DNA from: Bacteroidia bacterium
GTDB taxonomy: Bacteria > Bacteroidota > Bacteroidia > Cytophagales > Cyclobacteriaceae
DNA: 64,000 bases
Reading direction: 5' to 3'
Assembly (NCBI GenBank): GCA_030430325.1
Contig: JAUIFR010000002.1
Coordinates: 1 to 64,000, forward strand
A program made the position numbers and the translations under genes. Positions 17,895-25,675 of the stretch are shown here, piece by piece (the stretch's first letter is position 1; the number at the start of each line of letters is the position of its first letter). The notes beneath the pieces are model-generated. The model did not search any database and was not told the DNA's origin. It was given only the letters and a program-made list of their open reading frames with translations.

Positions 17895-18053
17895 TAAATT
17901 TGCATGGCTACCAGCTAAAATACCTAACTAAATCCTAGCACAGGTCCCAGGAATCTGCACTAGGACAATTTTACTTCATCAGTTGGTATGAAAACGGATA
18001 TATATGTAATTATGAATAAAATTAGCAAAAATAATTCAAAATCATCTCAATAA

Positions 18054-18079
18054 TGAATGAATTTTGCAAAATTCATTCA
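18054..18079. terminator. 26-bp perfect palindrome at a convergent stop codon
   Basis: A perfect palindrome centred on TTTTGCAAAA at 18066/18067 with arms TGAATGAAT/ATTCATTCA. Its right end (18077-18079) is the TGA stop of the minus-strand export gene. It lies between convergent genes and is nearly identical to the element at 26927. Confidence 0.6.
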
Positions 18080-18886
18080 ATTTGTATTGGTTAAGGTAAT
18101 AATCAAAACGGTGATTGAGGCAATATTTGTCAAAATGGCAACAAATGGGGCGAGTTCCCTTGAGGACTTCGCAAACGCTCGAACTACAGGTTCTACGTAA
18201 ATGATATCACCTGGCATGACCTTCATGGTAGATTTTTTTAGTCCATCAAGAGTACTTAAGTCAATTCTGAAAACCTCAGGGTTATTGTAGATATCCCCAC
18301 GAATAAGCTTTATATTTTGAGCTTTAGCATCTTTATTAACGCCTCCAGCTAGGGCAAGCACCTCTAATATATGCATACCTTCATCATTTATAGGGATAAC
18401 CTGACCACCTGGTGCTCCAAGTACGATCACGCGCTTATTGGAAAAAGTTGATATCACATAAGGATCCTGATAAAACTTTTTATAGGCCTCTGATAATGCA
18501 CTATCAAGCTCCAGTTTTGTGTACCCACCTATCTTAATTTCCCCAACCATGGGCAGTAAAACCATTCCAGCCTGATCCACCAGATATTCTGGGTAGTATT
18601 TATTACTTTCAAACCGGGATGTATTCTCATCGAAAAGCTCAAACTCCGGGTCAATGATGCGTTCACCTTTGCTTGTGTATACTCGAACCTTGATTTTATC
18701 ATTTGGTTGTACAATATAGCTTTCTTCAGCCGCCCGGATGTCTTCAGCCGCCTTTGAGGGGATTAACTCTTGATCAGAAGTGAACATGATATGATTTTTG
18801 TAAGACTTGCACGCAAAGTTTAAGCTAACCATTGTTATGATAAATATGCTACTAATAAATCTAATAATCATGCCCTGATTTTCCAT
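18077..18886 (-). CDS. Polysaccharide export outer-membrane lipoprotein, Wza-like
   Basis: A 269-residue protein with a signal peptide ending in lipobox LNFAC, then a Poly_export domain (YIVQPNDKIKVRVYTSKGERI, about 56-76, and VDQAGMVLLPMVGEIKIGGYTKLE) and a SLBB-type domain (VIVLGAPGGQVIPINDEGMHILEVLALAGGV). It ends in a hydrophobic C-terminal stretch (APFVAILTNIASITVLIITL) that may be the membrane helix, as in Wza. The family forms the export pore for capsule or exopolysaccharide. No Wzc-like kinase or other capsule genes are adjacent. An alternative start is the ATG at 18871. It is divergent from the GIN lipoprotein gene. Confidence 0.88.
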   Translation of the reverse strand: MENQGMIIRFISSIFIITMVSLNFACKSYKNHIMFTSDQELIPSKAAEDIRAAEESYIVQPNDKIKVRVYTSKGERIIDPEFELFDENTSRFESNKYYPEYLVDQAGMVLLPMVGEIKIGGYTKLELDSALSEAYKKFYQDPYVISTFSNKRVIVLGAPGGQVIPINDEGMHILEVLALAGGVNKDAKAQNIKLIRGDIYNNPEVFRIDLSTLDGLKKSTMKVMPGDIIYVEPVVRAFAKSSRELAPFVAILTNIASITVLIITLTNTN

Positions 18887-18973
18887 AAGTGGATTGTTTT
18901 TGTTTCGAATTAAATAAAAAAAATGGAAACCTTATTTATATGATGATGTCTTTTGTAAAACAAAGTAAAGAAT

Positions 18974-19690
18974 ATGATGAAAGGATTTCAATTAATTTAC
19001 ATTTTTTTAGTGGTCATATCCCTACAAAGTTGTAACCGATTTAGAGGAATAAGAGGCCAAGGGCCAACTGTTGAACAGATTCGAACGCAACTGCCAGTTT
19101 TTACTGGGGTTGATGTAGGAATATCTGCAAATGTATACTTGATGGAAGGTGATGAATACGAAATTAAGATACATGCACAGGAAAATATACTACCACATAT
19201 TCGAACGCGTCACTCAGGTACGTTAAGAATTGAGTTCGATAGAAATATTTCTTCACATGAACCGATTACTATATATGTTACCGCACCAATGCTCGATCAT
19301 TTTTCAATGAGTAGTTCGGGTACAGCATATACGGTAACACCCATAGAATCAGATCATTTTAGTGTAGATTTGGTTGGTTCAGGTAATATTTATTTTGACC
19401 TAATGGTCAATGAGCATATCGAAACAACTATTTCTGGCTCAGGCCGAGTGATTTTAGAAGGGTATTGTGATGCAATTTCCTCAAAAATAACCGGTTCTGG
19501 AAATATTGAGGCACTGCAATTAGAAACCGTGAAGGCCGAAGCCACTATTACTGGCTCAGGAAATATTTCTGTAAATGTATTTGAACAATTGGATGCAAAA
19601 ATAACGGGTAGTGGAAGTGTTTTTTATATTGGTGAGCCTATACTTGAAGTAACGGTTTCTGGCTCTGGACGTGTCAACAAAATAGGTTAA
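18974..19690 (+). CDS. GIN-domain (DUF2807) lipoprotein
   Basis: A 238-residue protein with a lipoprotein signal MMKGFQLIYIFLVVISLQSC, then a DUF2807/GIN beta-helix-like domain. The hallmark is the repeated SGSG/GSG motif: SSSGTAYT, VGSGNIYF, SGSGRVIL, TGSGNIEA, TGSGNISV, TGSGSVFY and SGSGRVNK, each about 20 residues apart, as one rung of a right-handed beta structure. Such proteins are common in Bacteroidetes and are called putative adhesin heads, but their function is poorly known. ATG codons at 18974 and 18977 are both possible starts. Confidence 0.88.
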   Translation: MMKGFQLIYIFLVVISLQSCNRFRGIRGQGPTVEQIRTQLPVFTGVDVGISANVYLMEGDEYEIKIHAQENILPHIRTRHSGTLRIEFDRNISSHEPITIYVTAPMLDHFSMSSSGTAYTVTPIESDHFSVDLVGSGNIYFDLMVNEHIETTISGSGRVILEGYCDAISSKITGSGNIEALQLETVKAEATITGSGNISVNVFEQLDAKITGSGSVFYIGEPILEVTVSGSGRVNKIG

Positions 19691-19772
19691 CTCATTTCGA
19701 TATTGTGATGCATAATAAGGGTTAAATACTATTGCACAATAGATTTTGAATAATTTTGGCAAAATTCAATTA

Positions 19773-19809
19773 AAAAGGCCCGCTTGAATATGTTTCAGGT
19801 GGGCCTTTT
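19773..19809. terminator. Intrinsic bidirectional terminator
   Basis: AAAAGGCCCGCTTGAA pairs with TTCAGGTGGGCCTTTT through about 16 bp with two G-U pairs and a 5-nt loop, flanked by A and T tracts. It lies between the convergent GIN and OmpA-type genes and should stop both. Confidence 0.85.
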
Positions 19810-19826
19810 AGATTTATTGCACCAAT

Positions 19827-21845
19827 TTATTCATCTGTAATCATAATTTCTACGCGGCGATTAAGCCGTCTTGTTTCTTCGGAGGCATTGCTTGCAATGG
19901 GTTTTGATGGCCCAAATGCTTTAAGTGAAATCCGTTCTCCAAGTATACCCTTGTCAGTTAGGTAACTTTTAATAGTTTCTACCCTATTTTGTGATAAATC
20001 ATAATTCAATTTTGAGGGCCCTTGATTATCAGTATGGCCTCTAAGTTCAATACTAACGGTAGGATTTTCCTCCAAAAAGGAAAGTAGGCGATCAAGCTCG
20101 GGAAATGATTCTTGCCGTAGACTTGCCAAACTTTGCTCAAAGAATAAATTATTCATAGTAAATAACTGCCCTTCTTCAATCGGCATTAAATATAAGTCCT
20201 TTTTAATTTCCTGGTACTCGTTAATATCCGAAAGGTCAATATGTTCACTAATGGAGACATATCCTTTTGCTTTGGCCCAGTATCCGTATTTTTTACCTCG
20301 AGGCAATACTATTTTATAGCTACCATCTACTGGGTTTGCTCTTGCAATTCCTTCCTGTTTACCTGTAGCGAGGGATTCAAACACGATTTTAGCATCAAGC
20401 TTTTCACCGGTTTTGGCATTATAAACATTACCTGTAATAAGCAATACCGGGTCGGGTTTAAATTCGTCTGGTAGAGCAATGCGGTAGATGTCCTTAGAGC
20501 CTTGTACAGACCCTTTTGTTGAAATAAAGTAGGCATAATCTCCTGCCGCTGAGACGGAATAATAAGCATCCCATCCGCTTGTATTTACTGCTGTACCAAT
20601 ATTTTTTGGCTTAGACCAATTTTGCCAAGTATCATCCAGACGTTTAGAGTAAAATATATCACTTTTACCCAATCCATTATGGCCCTCAGAGGCAAAATAG
20701 AGCGTTTTATCATCTGCTGCTAAAAATGGCGAGAACTCAGCTTTTTCGGTGTTAATTGTCCGGCCCAAATTCACTGGTGGCCCCCAAACCTCTCCGTCTT
20801 CTGAAAAACACACAAACAAATCTTGGTCTCCCAGTCCGTCATTTCGCTCTACGGCGAGCAAAAGTACCTTCCCATTATTGGCAAGGTAATGGTCGGCATA
20901 AATACTATTATTATAGTAATCTGCGATCTCGAGTGGTTTAGGAAACCCCCACCCACTTGATGTTTTATGAGAAATTGAAAGTCCTGTTTTCACCGAGTTT
21001 GGACCGTATTCGTTGATCAGTAGCAAAGTGTTTCCATCAGGGCTTACTGCACTAACACCATTGGCAAATTTGTTGTTTAGCGGGTATCCCGCATTTTGTG
21101 GTTCGGTCCACTTACCATTAATAAAAGTTGAATAATAAATATCTTGCTCATCTTTCTCTCCCTTTACGTTGCCCGGAAAATTTTGCCTACAAAACCAAAG
21201 CGTTTTACCATCTGGCGCAATGATTGGTTTATTTTCAGTATAAGGTGTATTGACCTTTTTGCCAAGGCTTTCTTTGTCTGATACAAATGATTTCTCCTCT
21301 TGCATATTCATCACACCGTATTTTTTTAATTCCTCTTTAAGGAGCTGTTCGTTTGGTGAGTCTGCCATACCAATAGCATCAATTTGAGCCCACCCCGGGG
21401 AGGGAATGGTGTTAACATTCAGCTCAATTTTACTGACCTTGTATTCAGTTCGGCCAGTATTGACAAATAATACACGATGCCTCTCAGGCAACTCAGTTGG
21501 AGTGCCGCTAAATACAACATGCTTTTCGTTGTTGGTATCTACTAGTGCAACTTCCACTATTCTACCTGGCTCATTACTCTCTACAATAAGAATTTGACTT
21601 ATTTGCTGCGGCTTGTCATATTTTACTACAACGGTACCATACATGGCCTCTTTTGAGAGTCTATAAGCATTTGGGTTGAGTGTTCCGTGTGGAAAAGCGT
21701 CAGGAGGGCCGAGTGTTTCCTTTCCAGACCATTGATCTTCTTCATATTGTTTAAATACAAATTCGAGCTCTGATGCCCACTGTATTAATTGTGCATCACT
21801 CCATCTTAAAATAAACAAGAATAATATGCTTAAGTACGCTTTCAT
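19827..21845 (-). CDS. OmpA-family protein with PD40 propeller
   Basis: The start at 21845 gives a proper signal peptide (MKAYLSILFLFILRWSDAQ); the ATG at 21905 adds 20 non-signal residues. The 672-residue product has four parts. First comes an N-terminal galactose-binding-like region (about 20-155, WASELEFVFKQYEEDQW). Second is a PD40/WD40-like beta-propeller (about 185-455, with repeats such as VSPDGNTLLL, FAADDKTLYFASEG and SAAGDYAYFIS). Third is a carboxypeptidase-like regulatory domain (VYNAKTGEKLDAKIVFES), and last an OmpA peptidoglycan-binding domain with RGHTDNQGPSKLNYDLSQNR. It should sit in the outer membrane and hold peptidoglycan. Such proteins in this phylum often belong to T9SS-linked or envelope complexes. 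Confidence 0.92.
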   Translation of the reverse strand: MKAYLSILFLFILRWSDAQLIQWASELEFVFKQYEEDQWSGKETLGPPDAFPHGTLNPNAYRLSKEAMYGTVVVKYDKPQQISQILIVESNEPGRIVEVALVDTNNEKHVVFSGTPTELPERHRVLFVNTGRTEYKVSKIELNVNTIPSPGWAQIDAIGMADSPNEQLLKEELKKYGVMNMQEEKSFVSDKESLGKKVNTPYTENKPIIAPDGKTLWFCRQNFPGNVKGEKDEQDIYYSTFINGKWTEPQNAGYPLNNKFANGVSAVSPDGNTLLLINEYGPNSVKTGLSISHKTSSGWGFPKPLEIADYYNNSIYADHYLANNGKVLLLAVERNDGLGDQDLFVCFSEDGEVWGPPVNLGRTINTEKAEFSPFLAADDKTLYFASEGHNGLGKSDIFYSKRLDDTWQNWSKPKNIGTAVNTSGWDAYYSVSAAGDYAYFISTKGSVQGSKDIYRIALPDEFKPDPVLLITGNVYNAKTGEKLDAKIVFESLATGKQEGIARANPVDGSYKIVLPRGKKYGYWAKAKGYVSISEHIDLSDINEYQEIKKDLYLMPIEEGQLFTMNNLFFEQSLASLRQESFPELDRLLSFLEENPTVSIELRGHTDNQGPSKLNYDLSQNRVETIKSYLTDKGILGERISLKAFGPSKPIASNASEETRRLNRRVEIMITDE

Positions 21846-21984
21846 GGCGATAGTATTTAATTGAAAATTTCCGTAGTTTATTTTTATGTTTCTTAACATA
21901 ACCATAAAATTAATTCATTTGCACATTTAATTTACTAAATTTATAATAAATAAATTACCAGGCACAAGGTAAGTTCTCAGCAAA

Positions 21985-23319
21985 GTGTTAAAAATTTTTA
22001 AAGAATATATAAAAAACGAGCATTTCCTTACAGGAAATCAGCGTGTAATTTTGGCTGTAAGCGGAGGTGTGGATAGTGTTGTAATGTCCGAGTTGTTTGC
22101 TATTAGTGGGTTTCACTGCGCCATGGCACATTGTAATTTTGGTTTAAGGGGCAAGGAATCTGATGAAGATGAATACTTTGTAAGAAAATTAGCAAAAAAT
22201 CATAATTTTGACCTGTTTGTACGTCAATTTAACATTGAGCAGGTAGCTGATGAACGTGGGATATCCATTCAAATGGCTGCAAGACATGTTAGGTATAATT
22301 GGTTTCATGCATTGCTTGACAAGCATGGTTTTGATAAAATCGCCACAGCACATCACATTAATGATAGTATAGAGACTGCCCTATTTAATTTTACAAAAGG
22401 AGTTAACTTAAGTGGCATAATGGGTGTTCCAGTTAAAAATGATCGGATCATAAGGCCTTTAAGTTTTGCTACCAAAGCTGATATTTTGCAGTATGCTGCT
22501 ACAAAAAATTTAGCCTACCGTCAGGATAGCTCGAATGATAAGTTAGCCTATACCCGAAATAAAATTCGGCACAAAGTAATCCCTATTTTGAAAGAGATTA
22601 ACCCAGGTTTAGAGCAAACATTTGGACTCAGTCAGAAAATTAGACAGGCCAGTAATAGGTTATTGGAGGGATATGTTGCTGAGCTTATACAAACATATTC
22701 GAATAATAATAACCAGCAAGTTACAATTAGGCTTGATCAGTTATTAGCAGATCAATTAGAAGCTGAACTTATACTATACAAAATAATTAGGCAATATGGT
22801 TTCAGTTTTAAACATGCGATAAAAATCATTGAGCTTTATAAAAAAAAGCGGGTAGGCCGTAAGTTTTGTAATCAAGACTGGATCCTTTGGATTGACCGTC
22901 ATGAAGTATTGATTACTGAGAATAGGGAGAAATTGATCGAAAGGGAAATTAGGGAGGCAGAAAAGGTTGTGGAAATGCTCGGTACTAAGTTATTTGTCCA
23001 CAAAATTGACTCCAGTAGCCTCAACCAGCTTAGCTCATCAAAGGATGAGGCGTATTTGGATTTTGATAAACTAAAATTTCCATTAAAAATAAGAAATTGG
23101 AATGAAGGGGAACGATTTATGCCACTTGGAATGAATCATTTTAAGAAAATCAGTGACTTTTTAGTTGATATAAAAGTACCTCGAGCTCAAAAGCAGTCGG
23201 TTTGTGTGTTGCTTTCGGCTGATGAGGTAGCTTGGGTGATTGGGTACCGGATAGATGAGCGGTTTAAAATAACACCCCAAACAAAAAACATGCTTTTTAT
23301 TGAGCGAAAAAATGAATAG
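21985..23319 (+). CDS. tilS: tRNA(Ile)-lysidine synthase
   Basis: A 444-residue PP-loop enzyme that adds lysine to C34 of tRNA-Ile(CAU), changing its codon reading to AUA. The PP-loop is SGGVDS (26-31). Other conserved stretches are HCNFGLRGKESDEDEYFVR (about 50-68), ATAHHINDSIETALFNFTKG and YRQDSSNDKLAYTRNKIRH. The C-terminal TilS domain has RNWNEGERFMPLGM and KKISDFLVDIKVP. Translation appears to start at GTG (21985): no ATG lies upstream in frame and the first internal ATG comes after the PP-loop. It is followed by the cNMP-binding gene 40 nt later. Confidence 0.95.
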   Translation: MLKIFKEYIKNEHFLTGNQRVILAVSGGVDSVVMSELFAISGFHCAMAHCNFGLRGKESDEDEYFVRKLAKNHNFDLFVRQFNIEQVADERGISIQMAARHVRYNWFHALLDKHGFDKIATAHHINDSIETALFNFTKGVNLSGIMGVPVKNDRIIRPLSFATKADILQYAATKNLAYRQDSSNDKLAYTRNKIRHKVIPILKEINPGLEQTFGLSQKIRQASNRLLEGYVAELIQTYSNNNNQQVTIRLDQLLADQLEAELILYKIIRQYGFSFKHAIKIIELYKKKRVGRKFCNQDWILWIDRHEVLITENREKLIEREIREAEKVVEMLGTKLFVHKIDSSSLNQLSSSKDEAYLDFDKLKFPLKIRNWNEGERFMPLGMNHFKKISDFLVDIKVPRAQKQSVCVLLSADEVAWVIGYRIDERFKITPQTKNMLFIERKNE

Positions 23320-23359
23320 GTAATCCTTTTTTATTATTTTGCGTTAAATCTAGCAATGA

Positions 23360-23887
23360 ATGATCAACCCGTTTAAGAAAACATATCAAATTGAGGAAAT
23401 TAAGCTTTTTCAGTTTTTAAAGAAGTCAAAATTATTTGAAAAGCTTAGTGATGTTGAGCTGTATCATGTTTTACCTTTATTGCATCTAAGGGATTATAAA
23501 AAAAATGAGGTGGTATTTTTTAGAGGAGACCCTAGCCAAGCTATTTATTTGATAAAAAGGGGTAAGGTTAGTATTAATATTGAAATGGAAGGTGAACTGC
23601 AAGTAGTAGGTGCTGCCAAAGAAACGGATTGCATTGGTTTAAATGGATTATTAGGTGATACCAAAAGGCTGTTTACCACAATTGTATCCTCAGAGCTTGC
23701 TGAAATATACGTGATCCCACAAATGACGTTATTTTATTTATTTGATGAGCACCTAAACATTAAGTCCAAAATGATGGAGTCCTTATCCAAACTATATAAT
23801 GAGCAGCAATTGCGCCTTTTAAAAAGTTATGCGAACGACCGTGGCTTTTTTAATCTTTCTAGTGCATTTGCCGGCCAAGAATATTAA
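23360..23887 (+). CDS. Cyclic nucleotide-binding-domain protein
   Basis: A 175-residue protein with a single cNMP-binding beta-roll (about 25-140): LHLRDYKKNEVVFFRGDPSQAIYLIKRGKVSINI is the family start. The phosphate-binding cassette segment is CIGLNGLLGDTKRLFTT, which lacks the FGE-x-RAA form needed for tight cAMP binding. No C-terminal helix-turn-helix is present, so it is not a Crp-type regulator. It may bind another ligand or be a structural sensor. It probably shares a transcript with tilS and ends before a convergent palindrome. Confidence 0.82.
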   Translation: MINPFKKTYQIEEIKLFQFLKKSKLFEKLSDVELYHVLPLLHLRDYKKNEVVFFRGDPSQAIYLIKRGKVSINIEMEGELQVVGAAKETDCIGLNGLLGDTKRLFTTIVSSELAEIYVIPQMTLFYLFDEHLNIKSKMMESLSKLYNEQQLRLLKSYANDRGFFNLSSAFAGQEY

Positions 23888-24023
23888 TGAATTATTAAGG
23901 AATAACCACAATTATTGTATTAAATTCAGAAATAGGCCCATTTTATTAAAAAAACGGAAATTGTTTCACGTGGAACAGCCCAAATTTTTTTGTGTAAAAT
24001 ACCTAAAACTGACAATCATATTT

Positions 24024-24049
24024 TGATTGAATTTAGCTAAATTTAATCA
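24024..24049. terminator. 26-bp near-perfect palindrome over the fic stop
   Basis: A palindrome centred on TTTAGCTAAA at 24036/24037, with 12 of 13 pairs matched. It includes the TAA stop of the Fic gene (24043-24045) and lies between convergent genes. Confidence 0.55.
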
Positions 24050-25116
24050 TTTAATGCCAGCAAATTAAATAGTGCATGATTAATATAATAATTGCCATTA
24101 CCAAACTTCTGTTTTTCAAGGATTCCATCTTCTGCAAGCTTGTTTAGATAATTAGCAGCGGTAATTCTTGAAACACCTATATCATTCATTAAAAACTCAA
24201 TTTTAGTATAAGGATGTTTAAATAAATTATTAAGTAGGTCTTGGCTATAAAACTTATAATTAGAACGAATCAGGTGCTTGGTTGTGAAAATAAGTGACTT
24301 AATTTTTTCAATTAAAGTAATGGATTCTGTAGCTGTTTGAGTTACCGCATCGATCATATAAAGAAGCCAGCTTTCCCAATGGCCTGTTGTGCGTACTAAT
24401 TGTAATTGCGTATAATAATCTGCCTTGTGTTTTATTATGTATCGGCTAAGGTATAAAATTGGAATATGTAGCAACCCTTTCATGACCAAATAAAGTACGT
24501 TTATTATGCGGCCTGTTCGGCCATTTCCATCATAGAAAGGATGAATACTTTCAAACTGAAAGTGAATAACAGCCATTTTTACAATGGGATCCCAGCTACT
24601 TAATTCATCTATATTTATAAATTCTTCTAAATTACTCATTAACTTAAGTATGGTATCATAATCCTGTGGGGGCGTATAAACAACTTCACCTGTAGTAGCG
24701 TTTTTAAGCGCTGTTCCAGGAACCTTTCTAAAGCCAGCGTCATTATTTTCTAGAGCAGCTTGTACCTCTAGGATATGATTGCAAGTGAGTATTTTTTCGG
24801 GCATTATAAGGGTATACCCTTTTTTTAATGCCGTAATATAATTCTGCACTTCTTTTGCTTCCAGAGACTTTAAACCATCCAATTTGAGTTCAGATTTATA
24901 TAAGTCGTCATGTGTGGTTATGATGTTTTCAATAGCAGAACTGTCTTTTGCTTCTTGTAAGCCCAAGGCATTTATCAGTATGTTCTCGTTAGGTATGCTA
25001 GTTGCAATACCCTTAAGTTCAGCTAATGCTCTATGTGCTTGCGTAAGCTTTTTGAGCACTTGTTTTGATTCTAAGTCCTTTTTTAAGGGAAGCTTTTTAA
25101 TAATATAGGAATCCAT
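24043..25116 (-). CDS. Fic-family AMPylase with N-terminal inhibitory helix and winged helix
   Basis: A 357-residue class II Fic protein. The active site is HPFYDGNGRTGR (192-203), the full HxFx(D/E)GNGRxxR motif with catalytic H192, so it should transfer AMP (or another nucleotide) to a protein hydroxyl. The inhibitory motif (S/T)xxxE(G/N) is present N-terminally as S59-S60-A61-I62-E63-N64; E63 would block ATP orientation until relieved. The C-terminus (about 307-352) is a winged helix with IEFLMNDIGVSRITAANYLNKLAEDGILE, so the protein may repress its own gene. Its upstream DNA is a 41-bp tandem repeat containing the promoter. The target protein is unknown. Confidence 0.93.
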   Translation of the reverse strand: MDSYIIKKLPLKKDLESKQVLKKLTQAHRALAELKGIATSIPNENILINALGLQEAKDSSAIENIITTHDDLYKSELKLDGLKSLEAKEVQNYITALKKGYTLIMPEKILTCNHILEVQAALENNDAGFRKVPGTALKNATTGEVVYTPPQDYDTILKLMSNLEEFINIDELSSWDPIVKMAVIHFQFESIHPFYDGNGRTGRIINVLYLVMKGLLHIPILYLSRYIIKHKADYYTQLQLVRTTGHWESWLLYMIDAVTQTATESITLIEKIKSLIFTTKHLIRSNYKFYSQDLLNNLFKHPYTKIEFLMNDIGVSRITAANYLNKLAEDGILEKQKFGNGNYYINHALFNLLALND

Positions 25117-25197
25117 ATGATAAGAAAATCAAGATTTCTTTACAAAGGTAGGTGTCTATGATAAGAAAATCAAGATTTCTTTACAAAGGTAGGTGAC
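25116..25197. repeat. 41-bp tandem duplication at the fic promoter
   Basis: Two copies (25116-25156 and 25157-25197) differ at one base; a third, decayed copy begins at about 25198 (TGTGATTAAGAAA). Each copy holds AAGAAAATCAAGATTTCTT, a partial palindrome with arms AAGAAA/TTTCTT. On the minus strand each copy has TACCTTTG. The repeat starts at the first base of the fic start codon. Confidence 0.9.
25143..25173 (-). promoter_or_regulatory. Bacteroidetes-type promoter of fic
   Basis: On the minus strand TACCTTTG (25143-25150) matches the -7 consensus TAnnTTTG. TTG at 25171-25173 is 20 nt upstream, the expected place of the -33 element. The -33 comes from repeat copy 2 and the -7 from copy 1. 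The start codon is 26 nt downstream of the -7 box, leaving a short leader. The partial palindrome between them could be the operator of the Fic winged helix. Confidence 0.6.
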
Positions 25198-25250
25198 TGT
25201 GATTAAGAAACTAAAAAAAGCATATCACAGGGCAAAAATGGATCAAAATA

Positions 25251-25265
25251 ATCTAATTATTAGAT
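25251..25265. promoter_or_regulatory. 15-bp palindrome upstream of the GG peptide gene
   Basis: ATCTAAT and ATTAGAT flank a single T. It lies 84 bp before the peptide start, in the shared upstream region of fic and the peptide gene. A regulator site is possible; the surroundings are very AT-rich, so chance is not excluded. Confidence 0.25.
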
Positions 25266-25348
25266 AAAATTATTCTAAATCATTTTTTTATTATTAATTT
25301 ATAATTATATTAATAAAATTTTTTAATTAACTAATTAAATGAATAACT

Positions 25349-25540
25349 ATGAAAAAATTAAGCAATCTCAAAAAGTTTAATCGCCAAAACTATGAAAGTA
25401 TAGTTGGAGGTGATAGAAAAGCGTATTTTTATACTAACTCCTTTGATAACGGAGGCAATGCAATTGATAGTGATTTATCCGATGAAATAATTATATGCTT
25501 GCCTGATGAAGATTGGTCAGGCTCTACTAGCGGTAATTAA
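25349..25540 (+). CDS. GG-leader peptide, candidate natural-product precursor
   Basis: A 63-residue ORF starting MKKLSNLKKFNRQNYESIVG with a second glycine at residue 21. The basic amphipathic leader with hydrophobic residues at L4/L7/F10/I18 and a terminal Gly-Gly matches the Bacteroidetes GG-leader precursor families, whose leader is removed by C39-type peptidase/exporters. The 42-residue core starts DRKAYFYTNSF, is acidic, rich in Asp, Ser, Gly and Asn, and has one cysteine in IIICLPDEDW. A strong intrinsic terminator follows 24 nt after the stop, showing a dedicated short transcript. The next gene is a glycosyltransferase. No transporter or modifying enzyme other than this is nearby; activity is unknown. 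Confidence 0.7.
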   Translation: MKKLSNLKKFNRQNYESIVGGDRKAYFYTNSFDNGGNAIDSDLSDEIIICLPDEDWSGSTSGN

Positions 25541-25563
25541 TAAAATTTTTCAATATCAATATT

Positions 25564-25587
25564 AGGTAGCCACGGCTACCTTTTTTT
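25564..25587 (+). terminator. Strong intrinsic terminator of the peptide gene
   Basis: AGGTAGCC and GGCTACCT form an 8-bp G+C-rich stem (25564-25581) followed by a run of T to 25587. It is the most classical terminator in this part of the window and separates the small peptide from the glycosyltransferase. Confidence 0.92.
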
Positions 25588-25675
25588 GTTGGATCATAAT
25601 CCTATCAATCAAATAAAACAAAAATTTCAGCTTAGATTATTTGAATTGCTTAACTTGCATCTGTAAACTCAGCTC

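Noticed and set aside
25116..25210. CRISPR-like repeat
   Set aside because: Copies are directly joined without unique spacers, only two and a half copies exist and no cas gene is present; a tandem duplication explains it.
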